In this document: one piece after another, positions 27,091 to 35,800 of the stretch
How positions within the stretch are numbered: position 1 is the stretch's first letter
Layout: the number at the start of each line of letters is the position of its first letter
Origin: Streptomyces sp. NBC_00525
Lineage (GTDB): Bacteria > Actinomycetota > Actinomycetes > Streptomycetales > Streptomycetaceae
Assembly (NCBI RefSeq): GCF_036346595.1
Contig: NZ_CP107834.1
Coordinates: 6,510,001-6,574,000, forward strand
Reading direction: 5' to 3'
DNA: 64,000 nucleotides
Position numbers and translations under genes: made by a program
Notes under the pieces: generated by a model
Databases searched by the model: none
Told to the model about the DNA's origin: nothing
The model's input: only the letters and a program-made list of their open reading frames with translations

Positions 27091-27834
27091 GTGATCCACG
27101 AGGTGGACGACGTACTGCGGTCCCTGATCCGGGCCGAGGTGCTCGGCGGCGGCCAGATCGCGGTCGTCTTCGACGCCCCCACCCGCGAGTGGGCCGCCAA
27201 GGTCAACGCCCCCATGGTCAACCTCTATCTGTACGACATCCGCGAGGACATGCGGCGGCGCGAACGCGGCCTGCACAACGAGTACGACGAACGCGGCGCC
27301 GTCGTCGCCCGTCGTCGCCCGCCCCGCTACTTCAAGCTGTCCTACCTGATCACCGCCTGGACCAAGCGCCCCGAGGACGAGCACCGGCTGCTGTCCTCCC
27401 TGCTCGGCTGCCTCCTCGGCTACGAGGCCCTGCCTCCGGAACGGCTCGCCGGATCGCTCGCCGAGATCGGGGCCGCCGTACCGATGTCGATCGCCCTGCC
27501 GCCGCCCGAGGACCGCTCCTTCGCCGATGTGTGGAGCGCGCTCGGCGGCGAACTGAAACCCTCGCTCGACCTCGTCGTCAGTGTGCCCGTGACCGCGTCG
27601 CCGACCTACCCGGCCGGGCCGCCGGTCGGCGACGAGGGCCTGCGGGCACACTTCGGCGACATGCCCCCACCCCCGGCACCGCCCCGCGACGGCCTCCCCG
27701 TGTACGGAAGCCGCCCCGGACGCCCGGTACGGGAGGAGCAGGCGGCCCCCGCGGCCCGCCGCGGCCTGGGGCTGCGGATCACCGAGAACCGCCGCCCGGC
27801 CGCCGAAGCGACGACGGAGGACCCCACCGCATGA
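27091..27834 (+). CDS. cis16: DUF4255 tail terminator/cap protein (Afp16/Cis16-like)
   Basis: This is a 247-residue protein. Residues 1-165 contain the DUF4255 domain (MVNLYLYDIREDMRRRE, YFKLSYLITAWTKRPEDEHR, PSLDLVVSVPV), as in the terminator that caps tube and sheath in Afp/PVC particles. The last 80 residues are a Pro/Arg-rich, probably disordered tail. The GTG start follows the VWA gene by 16 bases. The stop overlaps the ATPase start (ATGA), so cap and ATPase are translationally coupled, as in other eCIS loci. Confidence 0.88.
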   Translation: MIHEVDDVLRSLIRAEVLGGGQIAVVFDAPTREWAAKVNAPMVNLYLYDIREDMRRRERGLHNEYDERGAVVARRRPPRYFKLSYLITAWTKRPEDEHRLLSSLLGCLLGYEALPPERLAGSLAEIGAAVPMSIALPPPEDRSFADVWSALGGELKPSLDLVVSVPVTASPTYPAGPPVGDEGLRAHFGDMPPPPAPPRDGLPVYGSRPGRPVREEQAAPAARRGLGLRITENRRPAAEATTEDPTA

Positions 27835-29921
27835 CGCCCCCGGGCCACCCCGACGACGACCTGAACCTGCGCCATCTCCTCGCCCGTGCGACCGCCGTCG
27901 AGCTGCGTGTACGCCGCGCCGTGGAGGCCCGCCGCAGCACCGACCCCGACCCCGAGGACGCGTTCCGGGGCCTGTACCTGACGGACGAGAACATCGCGCG
28001 GCTGCTCGACGAGGAAGGGGCGCGGGGCTTCCCGGACCCGGTGGGGGATGGGGCGCGAGGCTTCCCGGACCCGGTGGGCGATGAGGACGCCGCCGCCGGA
28101 CCCTCCCGGCTCACCGCCCTCGCCACCGGCTTCCGGCTCACCCCCCTCGACACCGAGATCCTGCTCATCGCACTCCTCCCGGACCTGGACGACCGCTTCG
28201 AGGCGTTCTACGGCTACCTCAACGACGACGTCACCCGCCGGCGCCCGTCCATCGGCCTCGCCCTCGGCCTGTGCGGACTCCCGGCCGTCGACGCCGTCGC
28301 ACGCGGCCGGCTCGCCGCGGGAGCCCCGCTCCGGGACGGCGGACTGCTCCTCGCCGAAGACCTGGACCGCCCGTTCCTGAGCCGCGCACTGCGCGTACCC
28401 GACCGCGTCACCGCCCACCTCCTGGGCGACGACACCACCGACCCGCGCCTCGCCGACGTGACGGCCCCCTGGCACGCGGTCGGAGGCGTGGGCGACCCCG
28501 CGCCCCTGGCCCGGGTCCTCGCCGAGGGCGTACCGCTGGCCTACCTCAGCGAGGACCAGGGCGGCGCCGGCACCGCGCTCGCCGCATCCGCCCTGGAACT
28601 GGCGGGCCGCCGGGTCCTCGGCCTCGACCTCGCCCGCCTGGCGGCGGACCCGGCCCCCGCCGACGCCGTACGCGCACTGGTCCGCGAGGCCCGGCTGACC
28701 GGGGCGGGCCTGGTCTGCGCCCCGCTGGACGCGGTCTCCCGCGAACACCCGCACCTGCTCCGGCTCCTCACCTCGACCCCGGTGCCGACCGTCATCGTCG
28801 GCCGGGTGCCGTGGGACGCCTCCTGGTCCGCCGTACCGCCGCTGCTCCTGCACGCCCCGAGGGTGGAGCCGTCCGCGCGCGGCGCGCTGTGGAGCGAGGC
28901 GTACCGCCGTACGGCGTCGGCACCCGTCCCCGCCGGGATCGACCCGGACCACCTCCTCGCACCGTTCCTCCTCACCCCGGAACAGGTCACCGGCGCGGCC
29001 CGCAGCGCCGCCCAGACGGCCCGGCTCGACGGCGGAACCCTCACCGCGGACCACGTCCGCCGGGGCGCCCGCGCCCAGAACGCGGCCGGACTCGACCGGC
29101 TGGCCCGCCGCATCGAGCCCGCGGTGACCTGGGACGACCTGGTCCTCCCGCCCGACGCCCACGCCCAGCTCCGCGAACTCACCGCCCGCGCCCGGCACCG
29201 CGACCGCGTCCTCGGGGAATGGGCGATGCGGCCGGGCGGCGGCCGGGGGCGCGGCGTCTCGGCGCTGTTCGCGGGGGACTCCGGCACGGGCAAGACCATG
29301 TCCGCCGAGGTCATCGCCGCCGACCTCGGACTCGACCTCTACACGGTCGACCTGGCGACGGTCATCGACAAGTACGTCGGCGAGACCGAGAAGAACCTGG
29401 AACGCATCTTCACCGAGGCGGCGGGCGTCAACGGGGTCCTCCTCTTCGACGAGGCGGACGCGATCTTCGGCAAGCGCTCCGACGTCAAGGACGCGCACGA
29501 CCGCTACGCGAACGTGGAGAGCGCGTACCTCCTCCAGCGCATGGAGTCCTTCGACGGCCTGGCCATCCTCGCCACCAACCTCCGCGCCAACCTGGACGAC
29601 GCCTTCACCCGCCGCCTCGACCTGGTCATCGACTTCCCCGTCCCGGACCCGGAACAGCGCCTGACCCTCTGGAACCGCTGTCTGGGCCCGACGCTCCCGC
29701 GCGCCGCGGACCTCGATCTCCCCTTCTGCGCCGAGAACTTCGAGCTGGCGGGCGGCAACATCCGCTCCATAGCGGTGACGGCGGCGTACCTGGCGGCGGA
29801 CACGGGGGGCGCGGTGACGATGGCGACCCTGATCCACGCTGTCCAGCGCGAGTACCAGAAGCTCGGCCGCCTCACGCTGGCCTCGGAGTTCGGCCCGTAC
29901 CTCGACCTGCTGAGGTGCTGA
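27831..29921 (+). CDS. cis15: AAA+ ATPase of the CIS (Afp15/Cis15-like)
   Basis: This is a 696-residue protein. The N-terminal half, helical and Leu/Arg-rich, includes the WHAVGGVGDP region and resembles a degenerate ATPase-like module. The C-terminal AAA domain has Walker A GDSGTGKT, Walker B VLLFDEADAIF, sensor 1 ATN and arginine finger region AFTRRLD. CIS ATPases of this kind are needed for particle assembly. Residues about 63-85 contain a two-copy 11-residue duplication. A further 93 bases follow before the hydrolase gene. Confidence 0.9.
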   Translation: MTPPGHPDDDLNLRHLLARATAVELRVRRAVEARRSTDPDPEDAFRGLYLTDENIARLLDEEGARGFPDPVGDGARGFPDPVGDEDAAAGPSRLTALATGFRLTPLDTEILLIALLPDLDDRFEAFYGYLNDDVTRRRPSIGLALGLCGLPAVDAVARGRLAAGAPLRDGGLLLAEDLDRPFLSRALRVPDRVTAHLLGDDTTDPRLADVTAPWHAVGGVGDPAPLARVLAEGVPLAYLSEDQGGAGTALAASALELAGRRVLGLDLARLAADPAPADAVRALVREARLTGAGLVCAPLDAVSREHPHLLRLLTSTPVPTVIVGRVPWDASWSAVPPLLLHAPRVEPSARGALWSEAYRRTASAPVPAGIDPDHLLAPFLLTPEQVTGAARSAAQTARLDGGTLTADHVRRGARAQNAAGLDRLARRIEPAVTWDDLVLPPDAHAQLRELTARARHRDRVLGEWAMRPGGGRGRGVSALFAGDSGTGKTMSAEVIAADLGLDLYTVDLATVIDKYVGETEKNLERIFTEAAGVNGVLLFDEADAIFGKRSDVKDAHDRYANVESAYLLQRMESFDGLAILATNLRANLDDAFTRRLDLVIDFPVPDPEQRLTLWNRCLGPTLPRAADLDLPFCAENFELAGGNIRSIAVTAAYLAADTGGAVTMATLIHAVQREYQKLGRLTLASEFGPYLDLLRC
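28017..28082. repeat. 33-bp direct duplication inside the ATPase gene
   Basis: Two adjacent 33-bp copies differ at only two positions and encode a duplicated GARGFPDPVGD unit. The unit length is a multiple of three, so the frame is kept. It lies in a poorly conserved linker before the first ATPase-like module. Confidence 0.85.
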
Positions 29922-30014
29922 TCCGCTGATCCGCCGACACGGCGTCACCCTTGCGTCGAGCGGGCATCGGCGTCACCGTGGTCGCAGCCGGACCGTCGAC
30001 GACCGGCTGGACCG

Positions 30015-30848
30015 ATGCCTACGGTGACGGGAGCCGGTGTGACCGCGTTGTCTGTTCTGCCCGACGGAGTTCTGCCCCACACGCTGTACGGCGAGGGCCC
30101 GCACAAGGTGATCGCCGTGCACGGCTGGTTCGCCGACCGCTCCGCGTACGACCCCGTGGTGCGCGACCTCGACCACGGTTCGTTCCAGTACGCGATGGCC
30201 GACCTGCGGGGATACGGCGAGGCCAGGGGCGTGACCGGCTCGTACACGACGTCCGAGGGCGCCGCGGACGTGCTCGCCCTGGCCGACCGGCTCGGCTGGG
30301 AGAGCTTCTCGCTGATCGGCCACTCGATGGGCGGCTCCGTCGTGCAGCGGACCCTGGCCGCCGCCCCGCACCGCGTACGCAGACTCGTCGGCATCTCGCC
30401 GGTCCCGGCGTCCGGGCTGCCCCTGTCGCCCGAGCAGTGGGAGCTGTTCTCCGGCGCGGCGGCGAGCCCGGACAACCGGCGCACCATCCTGGACTTCACT
30501 ACCGGCGGCCGGCGCCCGGCGGCCTGGCTGGACCGCATGGTGCGGCGCTCCGTCCGGTGCAGTGACGAGAAGGCGTTCCGGGCCTGGCTGGACTCCTGGG
30601 CGGGCGAGGCCTTCCATGACCGGATCGACGGATCGCCGGTCCAGGCGCTGGCGATCGTGGGGGCACTCGACCCGGCGCTCTCCGCCGAGGTGCAGCGGGC
30701 CACCTGGATGAGCTGGTTCCCGCGTGGCGAACTGGTCGAACTGCCCACCTGCGGCCACTACGCGATGGACGAGGCGCCGCTCGACCTGATCCGGGTGGTG
30801 GAGGACTTCCTGCGGGCGGACGCGGGTGACGACGGGGAGACGGCGTGA
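30015..30848 (+). CDS. Alpha/beta-fold hydrolase
   Basis: This 277-residue alpha/beta hydrolase has the oxyanion HGW motif (VIAVHGWFADRS), nucleophile elbow GHSMGGS, an acid in GALDP and the catalytic His in CGHYAMDEAP. No signal peptide. An alternative start is the GTG at 30039 with GGGAG upstream. Its stop overlaps the GTG start of the P450 gene, so both are expressed together. It is not a known CIS component; its presence between ATPase and effector genes is discussed in the findings. Confidence 0.86.
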   Translation: MPTVTGAGVTALSVLPDGVLPHTLYGEGPHKVIAVHGWFADRSAYDPVVRDLDHGSFQYAMADLRGYGEARGVTGSYTTSEGAADVLALADRLGWESFSLIGHSMGGSVVQRTLAAAPHRVRRLVGISPVPASGLPLSPEQWELFSGAAASPDNRRTILDFTTGGRRPAAWLDRMVRRSVRCSDEKAFRAWLDSWAGEAFHDRIDGSPVQALAIVGALDPALSAEVQRATWMSWFPRGELVELPTCGHYAMDEAPLDLIRVVEDFLRADAGDDGETA

Positions 30849-32122
30849 GCGATCCCGTCCTGCCGGGGGCCGTGCCCGATGTGTTCGACCCCCGGCAGTA
30901 CGCCATCGGCGTCCCCCACGACCGCTACCGCCGGCTCCGCGACCACCGGCCGGTCGCGTGGCAGGAGGAGCACGAGGTGCTGGGCTGGCCGGCGGGTCCG
31001 GGCTTCTGGGCGGTCACCCGGCACGCGGACGTGGTCCGGGTGCTACGGGACTCCTCGGCGTACTCGTCGTACCTCGGGGCCACCCAGATCCGCGACCCCG
31101 ACCCGGACGACCTGCCGTTCATCCGCCGCATGATGCTGAATCAGGACCCGCCGCACCACCGGCGGCTGCGCGTCCTGGTGAGCCGCGCCTTCACCCCGAA
31201 GCGCGTCGGCCGCTTCGAGACCGTCGTCCGTGAACGCGCCCGCGCGCTGCTGAGCCGTGCGGTGGCGGGGGCGCGGGCCGGCGACGGCACCTGCGACCTC
31301 GTCACCGAGGTCACCGACGACTACGCCCTGCTCAATCTCACGGACCTGCTGGGCATTCCGGAATCCGACCGAGGGCTGCTCCTGCACTGGACGCGCCGCG
31401 TCATCGGCTACCAGGACCCGGACGAGGCGGACCCGCCGCAGCCGGGCCCCGGCAGCGAACCGGTCAACCCGCGTTCCCCGGCGGCCCTGCGCGACATGTT
31501 CGACTACGCGCACGCCCTGGCGGCCCACAAACGCCGGCACCCCGCCGACGACGTGATGACCGCGCTGGCCACGGACCCCGAACTGACGGCGCCCGAACTG
31601 GAGGTGTTCTTCTTCCTGCTGGTCGTCGCGGGCAACGACACGGTACGCAGTGCCGCGCCGGGCGGGATGCACCTCCTGGCCACGCACCCGGAGGCGTACC
31701 GGCGGCTGCACACGGGTGAGGCCGACATGGCCACGGCCGTGGACGAACTCCTGCGCCGCCACCCGCCGGTCCTCACCTTCCGTCGCACGGCCACTCGGGA
31801 CACCACCCTGGCGGGGACGCGTATCCGCGCCGGCGACAAGGTGGTCGTCTTCCACGCCTCCGCCAACCACGACGAACAGGTCTTCCCCGACCCCTTCACC
31901 CTGGACCTCACCCGCTCCCCGAACCCCCACGTCTCCTTCGGCGACGGCCCCCACGTATGCCTGGGCGCCCACTTCGCCCGCCTGCAACTGACCACCCTGT
32001 ACGAGGAGATGCACACGGCCCTGCCCCCGGTATCCCTTGCCCTCGCGGCCCCACCGACCCGCCTCCTGTCGAACTTCATCAACGGCCTGAAGTCACTGCG
32101 GGTACGAGTGGCCGAGGCGTGA
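30845..32122 (+). CDS. Cytochrome P450 (bacterial class I)
   Basis: This is a 425-residue soluble P450. The I-helix is VVAGNDTVR with the acid-alcohol pair region GNDT. The K-helix ELLRR is of ExxR type, with the downstream Arg in FRRTATRDT. The heme loop FGDGPHVCLGAHFAR supplies the Cys ligand. This is a conventional monooxygenase needing ferredoxin and reductase; neither is encoded nearby. The start GTG overlaps the hydrolase stop. A Pro/Gly-rich insertion lies near residues 195-215. The substrate is unknown. Confidence 0.89.
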   Translation: MSDPVLPGAVPDVFDPRQYAIGVPHDRYRRLRDHRPVAWQEEHEVLGWPAGPGFWAVTRHADVVRVLRDSSAYSSYLGATQIRDPDPDDLPFIRRMMLNQDPPHHRRLRVLVSRAFTPKRVGRFETVVRERARALLSRAVAGARAGDGTCDLVTEVTDDYALLNLTDLLGIPESDRGLLLHWTRRVIGYQDPDEADPPQPGPGSEPVNPRSPAALRDMFDYAHALAAHKRRHPADDVMTALATDPELTAPELEVFFFLLVVAGNDTVRSAAPGGMHLLATHPEAYRRLHTGEADMATAVDELLRRHPPVLTFRRTATRDTTLAGTRIRAGDKVVVFHASANHDEQVFPDPFTLDLTRSPNPHVSFGDGPHVCLGAHFARLQLTTLYEEMHTALPPVSLALAAPPTRLLSNFINGLKSLRVRVAEA

Positions 32123-32274
32123 CGATGAGAGGGAGACGCATCGGCTACGGAGTAGCTGCTCGTGGCCGGCGAGGCCGTTGCGGAACGGGCCGAGATCGTG
32201 CCGCCTGCCCCGGACTCGAAGGCCGCCTCCCCAAGGCTGTCCCGTAACTGCTACCCCCGGTGAATGGGGCCGCA

Positions 32275-32853
32275 TCAGTCTTGCGCACCGTTGTAACGAC
32301 CGTTGATAACGGCGAGTGCGGTTTCTGCCAGGTCTCGGACATTAGCGTTGGTGTCTTGCGTGATGACATTTCCGAGTACGCTGGAGAACTCGCGCCATGC
32401 AATTCTGCAAATTGCGATGAGCGCCACCTCGCGGACGTCGTCGTCCGAGTCGAGGAGGCGCTCGTTCAGTAGGGTGAATATTCCTTCATCGAATTCTTCG
32501 GGCGCGCATGCCGCAAGATTTGAGAGGGATGAGATCTTGGACAGTGGATCTACGGACGTTCTGGCTTCCTCCAGTGCCTCCGGCCACTCCAACACATCAA
32601 AGCGGCTGGATATATCGGCATGGAGGTCGACCAAGGCATCTCGGTCCGCGGACGTGAGAATCAAGTAGTGCAGACCGATCAGCTCGTCCGAGATCCGATG
32701 CACGGAGATGTTCGTCGACGTGCGCCACACGTATTCTTCTGGGCTGACTTCCGTCGCCGGTTCCCAGCCTGCGAAGTCCCAGCCTCGGTCTCCAGCGAAA
32801 TCCTCGAGATCACTCAAGGAGACGTGCTCACGAAAAGCTGTCTTGAGTTCCAT
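32275..32853 (-). CDS. HEAT-repeat-like protein, probable immunity protein
   Basis: This is a 192-residue acidic protein with no signal peptide. The first 120 residues are unfamiliar. The C-terminal part holds at least two HEAT-like helical pairs (LLDSDDDVREVALIAICRIA and DTNANVRDLAETALAVING). It starts 20 bases after the stop of the large effector gene, same strand, and shares its lower GC content. Small acidic helical-repeat proteins directly behind a toxin C-terminus are a common immunity design, so I infer an antitoxin/immunity role. ATG at 32853 is preferred (GGGGACA upstream) to an ATG six codons earlier. Confidence 0.68.
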   Translation of the reverse strand: MELKTAFREHVSLSDLEDFAGDRGWDFAGWEPATEVSPEEYVWRTSTNISVHRISDELIGLHYLILTSADRDALVDLHADISSRFDVLEWPEALEEARTSVDPLSKISSLSNLAACAPEEFDEGIFTLLNERLLDSDDDVREVALIAICRIAWREFSSVLGNVITQDTNANVRDLAETALAVINGRYNGAQD

Positions 32854-32873
32854 GTTGTGTCCCCAGATCACAG

Positions 32874-35800
32874 TCAGGAGCTACGCCATCCACCGTACCC
32901 GTCGAACGCTTCCAGCATCAGGATCAACTGTGCCCGCACATCTTCTTCGCGGGCTGCGATGCTATCAGGTTCCACCGTTCCGCTGAAGCCCTCCTCGAGT
33001 AAGCGTTTGATCGCGGTGCTGAGCGGCTTCAGGTCGTGCTCGTTAACCGAAACCAGAGTCTGGGGGCGATGCTTGGCTGCCAGTTGCAGAACGTTGAATA
33101 CGGCGCCCAGGCGTCGATGTTTAATAATCTCGGAATCCGATTCGACCTGGGGTGTCATAATCGCGAGTATTCCGTCCGCTCCCATGACGGATTCCATGCT
33201 TTGGGCTAGTCCTGCTTGTACCAGTGCATTTCGGGCGACCGTTGCCCCGATGACTCCCCGTTTGCGGCCGCTCTCCACCTCCTGGGTCAGCGAGACTGCT
33301 TGGTCCATGGCGCGTATGAACAGCTCGACCTGAGACCTCTTGGTCTTTGTTATTTGTGACTGGGATTCTTCCAGTCGCTTCTTCAGTTTATCGCGAAGGG
33401 TCGTCCATTCCCGAGGATTTCCGCTATGGATGCAGCGAAGGAGGTCTTGAGGTGAGACATTGAAAGAGTCGCCCAGTTCTGCTGCTTTCTTCGCGAGTCG
33501 ATCGGCCATGCTCGCTACCGGGCGGCCGTCCTTGCGCGTGTATGCCGCGTAGCGCCCAAGCGATCCCTCTATCTGACCGATCCGTCCCTCCTTGTAGTCC
33601 TTGAACTGTTCTTTAGGGAGGTAGATGGCAACGTTTTCGCGGGGAAAGGATTTCCCGTAGGGGTCTCCTGCTTTCGATATCTTCTCGGGCGGTTTGACCG
33701 TCCTGAGAATCCAGGCGGCTTCAAAGTGGGTGAGTCCGTCGAAGCCGTCCCTGTCCCCTCGGATGTAGGATTCCGATGCATCCCATATCTTCTTCCGTCT
33801 CTCCGGGTCCGCCAGGATCTGCTTCAGGTAGGCAACTTCTGCCTGGTCGAGGAGTGGGGTCATTATGTCCGCCATCTCCGCGTCCGTTATGATTCTCACC
33901 CTTGGGTTTTTGAGGATGAGACTCGGGTTTATCTGGGCCTTGAATTGACCGCCTGATTCGAGCGACAGCTGGGAGAGCTGGTGGCGCTCCTGCAGTTGCT
34001 GCAGCTTTGAATTGAGCTTTCCTTCGGAAATTCCATCCCGTGTGCTACGTATTAGAACAGGCTCGATGGCTCTGCTTGCTTTACGCAGTCGAGATTCCAG
34101 TTCCTTTCTGCTCGGGTTTCGCGAGGGGTGGCGGGTTTCGACTCCCGTCCTCTCCTTTTCGCCTTGTGTCAGCGCTTCGGTCTCGGCCGTCTTTTCCGGG
34201 TTGATCTTGGCGTGCACGGACCACTTGTCGCTCGTTTCGACGGGTTTGAGTTCGGTGAGCCCGTACCGCCTGCGAATGGCGGCCAGGATCGGTGTCAGGG
34301 CCGCGCCGGCCACGGGGCGCCCACGAAAGCGATTCACGGCGGAAACGGCTGCCCTTACGCCCTTGTCCAGACGCATTCTCTTTCCGGAGGGGCTGTCGTC
34401 ACCGCCACGAATCTTCTTCTTTGTTCGGCGCCACAGGGCCTTGCCCTTTTTGGCTATGAAGTTCACGATCTTGTCGATCGCTCGATTCACCGGGCGGGAT
34501 ACCGCGTGGAAGACGGATCTCACCTTGGCGGCCAGGCTGCCTATTCCCAGGAGGGAGGCCAGGAAGCCGATCAGTAGGGGGATGCTTGCGGCCAGGGCGG
34601 TTTCCACCATTTTGGGGACGCCTGCTTTGCTGCCGTTGGCTATGGCTACTACCGCGTCCAGCACCGAATTGACGAATTCGACGATCTGGGAGCCCTGGTT
34701 CACCACGAAGGTGACGATGTCTATGATTCCCTTGACCGCGCGGACGAACGCGGAGGCGGGGTTCAGGAGGGAGAGAATCCAGGTGATGCCGGCGATGATG
34801 ACCGTCGGGATCAGGTACGTCGTCAGCTTTTGCAGGATCGTGGACTTGAGGTCGCCCGCCTCTTCCTGGATTTCCTTGACCGCGCCCGCCGGGCCCTCGC
34901 GGGCGATGTTCTGGGCGACCGGGACCGAGGATTCGACCGCGGTCATCGCCTCGTCGGGGACGCCCTTGCGGGTCACGCGGGCCCGGATGTTGGCCCAGGT
35001 CAGGCCCAGCAGCGAGCCGATGAGCTGGATGATCCCCTTCATGTCGAACCGCTGGGGGAGTTCGAGGCCTGCCTTCACCGCCGTGCCGAGCAGCCAGGAC
35101 ACAAGGCCGGTCTTCAGGTGGTCGGCGATGTTCGTGATGAAGAGGTTCAGGCCCGCGCCGACGGCCGATACCAGGTTGCCCAGGAAGCCGATCGGGTCCT
35201 TGATGATCTTCATGATCGCGCCGGCCGCCTTGGCGAGGATGCCGAGCAGCAGGTTCTTCAGCTCGTTGATCGTCTTGATCGCCCCGACGATCGCGTCCTT
35301 CGCCTTGTCTATCAGTCCCTTGTTTGCCTCCTGGAGCTTCTTGATTTCCTCGTCGACCTTGTTCAGTGCGGCCGTGTATTTCTGGGCGAGGTCCTGGACC
35401 AACTGGTCCGACTTCTCGTTGACCGTTGCTTCCAGGTCGTCGAATTTGCCGGCGAAGTCCTTAGCCGCCTCTTCACCGAATTGCCGCAGATCGGCGGGGA
35501 GTTTGTCGACCTCCGCCTTCAGCTCGCCCCGCCCCTTGGCGATCCGCGCCTTCGCCTTGCCCAGCTCGGTGCCGATGATGTCGGCGACCGACGAGATGAC
35601 CGTCTGCATCCGCGAGACGTAGAGCTTGCGCGCCTCCTGGTAGAGGCTGTTCGCCTCCTCCGGGAGACCGGCGAACTTGTCCTTCACCCAGCGGGCCTTG
35701 CCGGTCCAGCCGGAGTACCGCTTGTCCTTGTACTTCTTCATCCGGCGCTTGTGGTCCGCGGTGAACGCGTCCCGCGCCGCCTTCTCGCCGGAGGTGAACG

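Noticed and set aside
32233..32250. AAGGCTGTCCCGTAACTG, resembling an IS terminal repeat
   Set aside because: Similar to ends of some Streptomyces IS5-type elements, but no partner repeat or transposase fragment is near; at most a relic next to the low-GC cassette.
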